Source of the DNA: Calcarisporiella thermophila CBS 279.70
Lineage: Eukaryota > Calcarisporiellomycota
NCBI RefSeq assembly: GCF_041956535.1
Contig: NW_027192191.1
Coordinates: 1,251,443-1,315,442 of the forward strand
Reading direction: 5' to 3'
DNA length: 64,000 bases
The translations under genes and the position numbers were made by a program. Below are positions 58,371 through 64,000 of this stretch, one piece after another. Each line of letters starts with the position of its first letter. Positions within the stretch are counted from its first letter, which is position 1. Under the pieces are notes generated by a model, which saw only the letters and a list, made by a program, of their open reading frames with translations, was not told where the DNA came from and did not search any database.

Positions 58371-58394
58371 ATATATATATATATATATATATAT
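58371..58394 (+). repeat. (AT)n microsatellite
   Basis: Twelve AT units about 30 bases downstream of the Atg13 stop codon (minus strand), within its 3' region. Confidence 0.9.
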
Positions 58395-58424
58395 GTATTT
58401 AATTAGTGTAGCATATTAAACAAC

Positions 58425-61400
58425 CTAGCAACTTCCTGGAAACTTAGCATCTCGCCCGGCGCCCTTCTCCCCGCCGCTAAACGACTCCCTCCTTTCCCGT
58501 TCGCCGGCCAACGGAGGTCCGGATGGGTGTCTCCGCCTGATCTCCAGAGCGGGACTCCCCCTCAAGGCAAGAGGGGGGAATGGGGGCGACATCTGATGCG
58601 GCGGTGAAGACGGGGTCGACCTGTTGTTGGAGGACGCGGGGGGGGTGGAGGTGCCCCTCGAGGGCGATAAGCCTGCGGCAGCTCCACCATGAGGTTCAGA
58701 ATGGGCTACCAGCCAATCAGGAGACTGAGTCTCTACGTGGAGCTCGCTCATGGCAAAGAGAAGCGAGTCGTCATCGTCCACCGGGGTGGAGAGGGAGTCT
58801 CCCCCCGTGGTTTTGGCTCGGGCCAGAGAGGAGCGGGCCTCCTTTTCCCCCTCGCCCTCCACATCGCACACCCCGTTGTTTCGCCCAACGCCCGCCATCT
58901 CCTCGCTCTCGTTCGATCCCCTCCTAAGATCTCTGCCCCCCGTGCTGGTCTCCTGGACCGCGGCAATGCGGGGATAGGATGACGTCACCGAGGACGAGCC
59001 AGCTGACCCGGATGCAGCGGAGCCGGAGGAGGGTCGCCGCATATGGGGCGGCTGGATGGCGGCCGAGGCGGGGATGGGCGAATAGGTCAACGCCCGGGAG
59101 GTCTCACGCTGATGCAGAGAGGGCCGCCGCAAAACGGCTCCTGGGCCGTCTCTCGGGGCGGGGGTAAGCGGCGGAGGAGAGGAGGTGTGAGAGAATCGCC
59201 TCTGCTGATAATACTCGTCGGCATTGGCATAGCCCCCTGCGGAGATATCCAACGAGGGGGGGCGGTTTTGAGCGGTTGCGTAGCTCCCACTGCTGCTGCT
59301 CTCTCGACTTGCAACGCTACTACTGCGGCGGTTACGATGATTGAGCAGATGGTGGTGCGGGTACGGCTGATAGGGATCCGTCCCGGTGGGAAGGGGTCGC
59401 CCGGGTTGCGAGAAGCGACGCGTCTGCGAGGAGGAGTCCGAGGGGGATATCATCGGATGGGTAGGCTGTCCAAGTGAGGGGGAGTCGGGGGAGGCAATCA
59501 AGGGCGGATTGGAGTGGGTGGTATCTTGCGACGAGGAGGCCTCCGTTAAACCAGGCTGCTGCTGTAGAACCGCACTCGACGAGATGGATTCAATGAGAGC
59601 GTTGTTCACATCCCGCAGCTGCTGAAACCGCGAGAGAGCAAGTCGGGAGCGATGCATAGATCCGGAGATGAATGTGCCACTCTGCCCCCCTTGATCCACA
59701 TGACTTGGCGGAGATGCTGACACGTGGGTAGAGCGGCGGGAAAAGATCCCGAGGGATTCACGGGAGTCTATCATCTTGAGGAACTCCCCGACATCCTCCT
59801 CCTCAGCTTGCCATGTCGAAATAGACTAAACAATGAACAATGTAAATTACAACCAAGTATCAGTCTATCCAATTGGAGAAAACGCTTACCGATGCACCAA
59901 AGGAATCTCTATGGCTCCTCACGCTGGCTGTATCTGATGCACCCTCGTCGCTTCGATTAGCCGTACTCCCGCGACTGAACTTTCTATTCCTTTCGTACCG
60001 ATAGTAAGAACTGGGTGATAGCCGAGGAAGGTTCGACGAGGAAATCGATGACACAGACTTGAGCGAAGACGAGGGATGCAGCTCAGGAATGGGTCTTCCG
60101 GCAGAGATGCCCCCCGATGTCGCCGGATCATGAGATGACATTCCAGTTGCATCAGGCGATGGATGGTGTGCAATCGAAGACGAGGGAGAACGGTTGTAAA
60201 ACGGCAAAGAGGAAGGGGAAGATGAAAGCGAGGGGGACTTGAAAGGCGAGACGAATGTAACGGATGGGCGACGCCCTGAGGCACTAGATTCTCGCCCGCT
60301 CAGGTAGCTCAACTCGGTCCGCCAAGGTGAACTTGAAAGTGTGGTTCGCCTTCGTAGCGATTGAGAGGAGGCAGTTGACTGCGTGCTCGATCGACGCTGC
60401 ATCGCAATACCCTCCGCAAATTGCGATTGTCCATGAGAGTCTGACCGACGAGCAGGAGGTAGAGGGCCATAGACAGGATGTGGTGAAAGCGAGGAAGTGG
60501 AAGGCAGAGAGTTGGGTGTTTGGGGTGAGCTTGACGAGTATTCATGTCGTCGTTCCAAGGGCTGAAAATGCGATAATCATTTAGAATAGATGAGCGTGTC
60601 GATAAAAACATAAAAGCGGTGACTCACCAGCTTAGTCACAAGTCGAAGGTCTTTCTCCTTTCTTCCTTGAGAGCTAAGATTACGCGACATTGGGGGCGAG
60701 AAATAGTTTTCGTCCATATCAATGAATCTCGCGCTCAACAAGGCTTCCGGGTCATCCACATGAAACGATACGTTGGTTCGATATTCCACCCGTAAAGAAA
60801 AAATACTATTAAAAAAAACCCAGACCAAGGGTAAATATAAGCATAGAGAATAGAAATGAAATAGAGCGATATGAATGTTACCCTAGGGGCGTTTCTATTT
60901 GACCTATCCTTAGCTCCTTGACTACTGGCTTTGTGTCTTCCAAGAGTGGGACATCTTGTTAATAATGAATATAGCATAAAATGAAGGAAAACGTTAAGTG
61001 GATCGCATCATCAAGCAGTTGAAAATAGTCATAGCAAAATTCTTATATCACTAACCTATTCCATACTCATGGGGAGGGGTGCTTGAGCCGCTCACTAACC
61101 TGCATCCAATTTTTAGAGCGCTACCCACTCGCGCTTTCTGCAGTTGACGATAAAGCTGGAACGCCGGTAGAAGACGCGCATAAGTGTAGAGAGAACGAAA
61201 AAATATTATGGAGTATTTGTATATCACAGGTAGATCCATTGAGGAAGTTGTAGTATTTGATGCCGATGCAGAAGAAGAGCTGCTAATTAAAAAATTACAG
61301 TGAATTGACATTTCGAAGCAACAAACCCAAGCTACATACTCCAACGAGAGAGTCCATCTCTCTAATAAAATAGCTGATTTCCGTATCCCAAGGCCAAGGC

Positions 61401-62043
61401 CACCAAGATCTATGCGGTGTCTTCGCATGTGCTCATCAAGTATGATTAATATCTGTGTCTGACTGAGATCGGATGCGTCCAAAAAAATTTCAATAATCAA
61501 AGGAGGCGGTGATGAAGCACCGGTAGCAGAAGGCGATGCAGCCAGATTTCGCCAGAATTTGAGATCCTCTTTGAAGAAATCGAGCTCCTCTAGTTCAATA
61601 TTAAACTACAGGCAGTCATTAAGTAAACCGACATTGAGAAAGTTCAAATATTCAATTCTTACCCATTTGTTCGTTTTCTTAGAAGAAGGTTGACCAGGAG
61701 ATTGAAGTAGCTGAATGCTGGGGGGGAGCCCCATTGTCTCGCGATTAAACCAATACAAATCATGAGGAATAACTCGTGCTCCAACGACAATCTGCACAGT
61801 TTTTGTGTAGAAATTCTATAAAGAAATAGCGCATATAGGTAATCATCTTCGTTTCATCTCTCATTGTCTTGATCTGGTATCTACCTGTGCAATCTGTTCT
61901 GCTTTAGAGGCTCTGCCCTGGTAAGAGTTTGAGGGCGGAGAAGGCGAAGGATCTGGATGTGATGGACCACCCCCGTGCAAGTGGTGATGACGATGTGTAG
62001 AAGACGGTGGAAAAGAGCCAACCGTGTGAAATGTGTTCGACAT
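58425..62043 (-). CDS. Autophagy protein Atg13
   Basis: Regulatory subunit of the Atg1 kinase complex that starts autophagosome formation. About seven exons. The N-terminal HORMA domain (about 60590-61910) contains SKAEQIAQNFYTKTVQIVVG, then KTNKWFNIELEELDFFKEDL, LIIEIFLDASDLSQTQILII, ILLERWTLSLE and DLPVIYKYSIIFFRSLYTYA with RLLPAFQLYRQLQKARVGSA. The conserved HORMA end is RVEYRTNVSFHVDDPEALLS then ARFIDMDENYF. The rest is a long disordered Ser/Pro/His-rich tail, as in other fungal Atg13 proteins, expected to be heavily phosphorylated by TORC1 and PKA. A patch reading DDDDSLLFAMSELH, about 120 residues before the end, may be the Atg1- or Atg17-contact motif (inference). Small exons at 60790-61050 are my least certain joins. 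The start lies 363 bases from the divergent zinc-finger gene. Confidence 0.93.
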
Positions 62044-62406
62044 ATGGCATCAGTTAATAACTAAACGAATTCCTTCGTTTTCCCTCTTAAAAACGGCAAA
62101 GTTGGTATCGTTGAAAAAAAAATAAACACAGACACTATAAAATAAAAAGAAATAAATAAATTAAACTTGTATGAGAGGGGGAAAAAAATTTAACAAAATA
62201 AACAGAAAAATAAATGCTTGATTGATATATATTCAAGCACGCAAAGACGAGAAAGCAAAAAGTGGAGAACAAAGAAATGTACTACTAGCTCATTCTCAGA
62301 AAGAATTGATCATTCGTGACTGGCAAAATTTAGGGTCACTTTGGAAATTTCTTTCTGTTTACAGCTTTTGCGGTAGCTATTTTAACTTCACCATTTGACC
62401 AAGGAA
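62044..62406. other. Divergent promoter region
   Basis: A-rich spacer between divergent Atg13 and the acidic zinc-finger gene, with several poly-A runs (62112-62210, plus strand). No coding signal. Confidence 0.6.
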
Positions 62407-63133
62407 ATGTTAAAGCGCGTCCTTAAACACAGTAATCGCACTTCATACCTGGACGATCCAGATATAGAATCCTCGAGTGATGAGGAAGAAACAAATTTAA
62501 ATGAGGAGACCCTGAATAGACAAAAGAAGAAAGCCAAGATTAATCTTAACAGCGATGACTCTGATGAAGAAGACGATGGAGAGGAAGTAGAGGGGGGCTC
62601 AGAAGATGATTCAGATGAGCTTGAAGACTATGAAGAAGAACTTGAAGGACTGGCAGAGAATGAGGAGGAAATTGAGGGTGAAAACGAATTACCGGATTTA
62701 GAGGGCAATGAGATATACACCTGCGATCTATGTCCTGGAAAGACCCTCAAAAATAGACGCATGGTTGAAGTGCACTTAGAGTCCAAGGTAAATTGCCGGG
62801 AGATCGATGACTTGAGTAATCCTCTTTCAAACCTTTGCTTTTATAGGAACACAAGAAACGCGAAGAAAGGCGCCTAAAAGAAACAAAGAAAAGCTTGCTC
62901 ACTCCTGAAGAAATTGCCAAGCGTAAAGCGAAAAATGATGCCAAAAAACAACGTAGAGAAGCAAAGAAAAAAGAGGTAGGCGTGGTCTATATCGCCAAGC
63001 TTGTGTTTGCTTAAGACTAACTCGACTTATTTCATATTCGCTGCAATCATCGATTCAATAGAAACTAAAACTGAAAAGAAAACAACGCGATCAACGCAAG
63101 AGAGAAAAAAAGAAGGAGCAGAATAGTCAATAG
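62407..63133 (+). CDS. Acidic, Lys-rich zinc-finger protein, probably nucleolar
   Basis: Three exons (62407-62787, 62847-62975, 63062-63133) keep one frame and give about 190 residues. The first half is very acidic (NSDDSDEEDDGEEVEGG and more). It ends in a single C2H2 finger of the U1/JAZ type: YTCDLCPGKTLKNRRMVEVH, then LESK joined across the intron to EHKKRE. The rest is basic coiled coil (AKRKAKNDAKKQRREAKKKE) ending KKKEQNSQ. Acidic region plus one long-linker finger plus a basic tail is typical of nucleolar ribosome-biogenesis factors that bind RNA, but I do not recognise the exact family. The ATG at 62407 follows a TTG in the same frame and is preferred. Confidence 0.8.
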
Positions 63134-64000
63134 GGTGGATGTGAAAGCGCTTCATTGTAATTATTTTTCACCTTCATTGCATCTAGCTCTCTTTCTTTAT
63201 AAACGTGTCTATGGGTCACAATTTCTCTGCAACCTCTTTTTGCATAGCTACTGTAGAATATTTATTCGCCTTCAAGTTCCAGTAAACTACCAAATATCCC
63301 GACCAAACCGATAGAGAATTTTCCTTCATGTTTACTGTAATATTCCGCTTGCCGCGTCCAAACTAGTTACCCTAATACTTAATATTTATGGTGCTTGTGT
63401 CGTAATAAAACGCTCTACTCATATAGCGCAAATCACCAATAACATACTCTTTTTGAGTTTAAATTGTTTTTTTCACATTTAATAAACAATTCGAAGCTAA
63501 TCCAAACAAAAACAGCTGGGAAAACATCCATTTCAGAACGGTTTGAAAATCACACTCGACGCAATATTTGGAGGGTAGATCATTTCATAAACAGGGGCAA
63601 TGCAATAGCGTAGGGGAAAAGCGATTTAGCCAAGCCAAGCTAATCTACGATCGAATGCATACCCTTACAAAAGAGAGGGAAAAAGAAGACAGGAGAGCAC
63701 AGATAAAGTATAGATCAATATAACATTTGGGAACAAAAAATTTTTACATTAGAGAGAACTTTATTTTCGTTTGGTTATCGATTACTGAAAGAATTCAAAG
63801 GGTGGCCTGTGAGATAATGCATTAATTGGATCTAAAAAGTAGAATTGTGTCTCGGGACTAACGTCATTTTATTCTTTCGTTTATGTTCAACGCGCTTTGC
63901 ATTAATAACCTTCACATTCCATTGCTAAGTCCTACACTCTACTCTATTACCGTGATCAGCACTACCCACCCATCTTTTCCCCTTCGTCTTACCTTTATGT
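63134..64000. other. Intergenic, right end of window
   Basis: About 870 AT-rich bases after the acidic zinc-finger gene to the window edge. No long frame, repeat or RNA gene is recognisable. A neighbouring gene may start beyond the edge. Confidence 0.6.

Larger units (their letters stand above)
57442..58424. other. Intergenic region upstream of Cdc24
   Basis: Nearly 1 kb between the Cdc24 start and the Atg13 stop, both minus strand. It contains the doubtful plus-strand frame listed separately, a purine-rich GA tract (58231-58256) and an (AT)n microsatellite. No confident gene. Confidence 0.5.

Overview
The window is a stretch of a compact fungal nuclear chromosome. Nearly every gene is split by short introns of about 45-70 bases with GT(A/G)AG-type donors and CTAAC/CTNA-type branch sites. 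Several products are diagnostic of fungi: the TRAPP-II subunit Trs65, Cdc24 with a C-terminal PB1 domain, Atg13 with a long Ser/Pro-rich tail, and Yhm2. The lineage is not settled by the sequence. The intron density and a TMEM164-like gene would fit an early-diverging fungus, but this is inference. I count 24 confident or probable protein genes plus a few doubtful small ones, and no convincing tRNA, rRNA, transposon, CRISPR or viral element.

Layout, left to right. 1-4.3 kb: N-terminal part of a Spo14-type phospholipase D (cut by the window edge) and a Trs65-like TRAPP-II subunit, both minus. 4.4-5.1 kb: an MPP6-like nuclear exosome cofactor. 5.5-6.9 kb: a manganese-type cation diffusion facilitator. 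7.9-11.7 kb: sorting nexin Mvp1/SNX8 and a TMEM164-like membrane protein. 11.7-13.5 kb: a long GC-rich non-coding stretch before a two-finger C2H2 regulator. 14.7-19.4 kb: 6-phosphogluconolactonase, a large-subunit catalase and cytochrome c haem lyase. 20.2-27.3 kb: THO complex subunit Hpr1/THOC1, the diflavin reductase Tah18 and the citrate/oxoglutarate carrier Yhm2. 27.5-34.1 kb: a Cys-rich single-pass membrane protein, PRMT3 and methylenetetrahydrofolate reductase. 34.4-37.7 kb: a Chk2/Rad53 kinase with three FHA domains. 38.6-44.0 kb: citrate carrier Ctp1, Sly1 and a bHLH factor. 44.6-53.9 kb: a very long Hir3/Cabin1-like histone chaperone subunit and, divergently, the GPI transamidase subunit PIG-U. 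54.4-63.1 kb: Cdc24, Atg13 and an acidic zinc-finger protein.

The genes are mostly housekeeping and do not form an obvious pathway cluster. Two loose themes recur: membrane trafficking and lipids (PLD, Trs65, Mvp1, TMEM164, Sly1, PIG-U, Atg13) and redox/mitochondrial metabolism (6PGL, catalase, haem lyase, Tah18, Yhm2, Ctp1). Base composition changes strongly along the window: roughly 8-18 kb and 53-60 kb are GC-rich, while 30-53 kb is markedly AT-rich, with one boundary falling inside the PIG-U gene.

The observations most worth following are the FHA-kinase-FHA-FHA architecture with a degenerate middle FHA, the fungal TMEM164 homologue with a GC-AG intron, the Cys-rich PY-motif membrane protein, and a possible tiny spliced gene near 7.3-7.5 kb.
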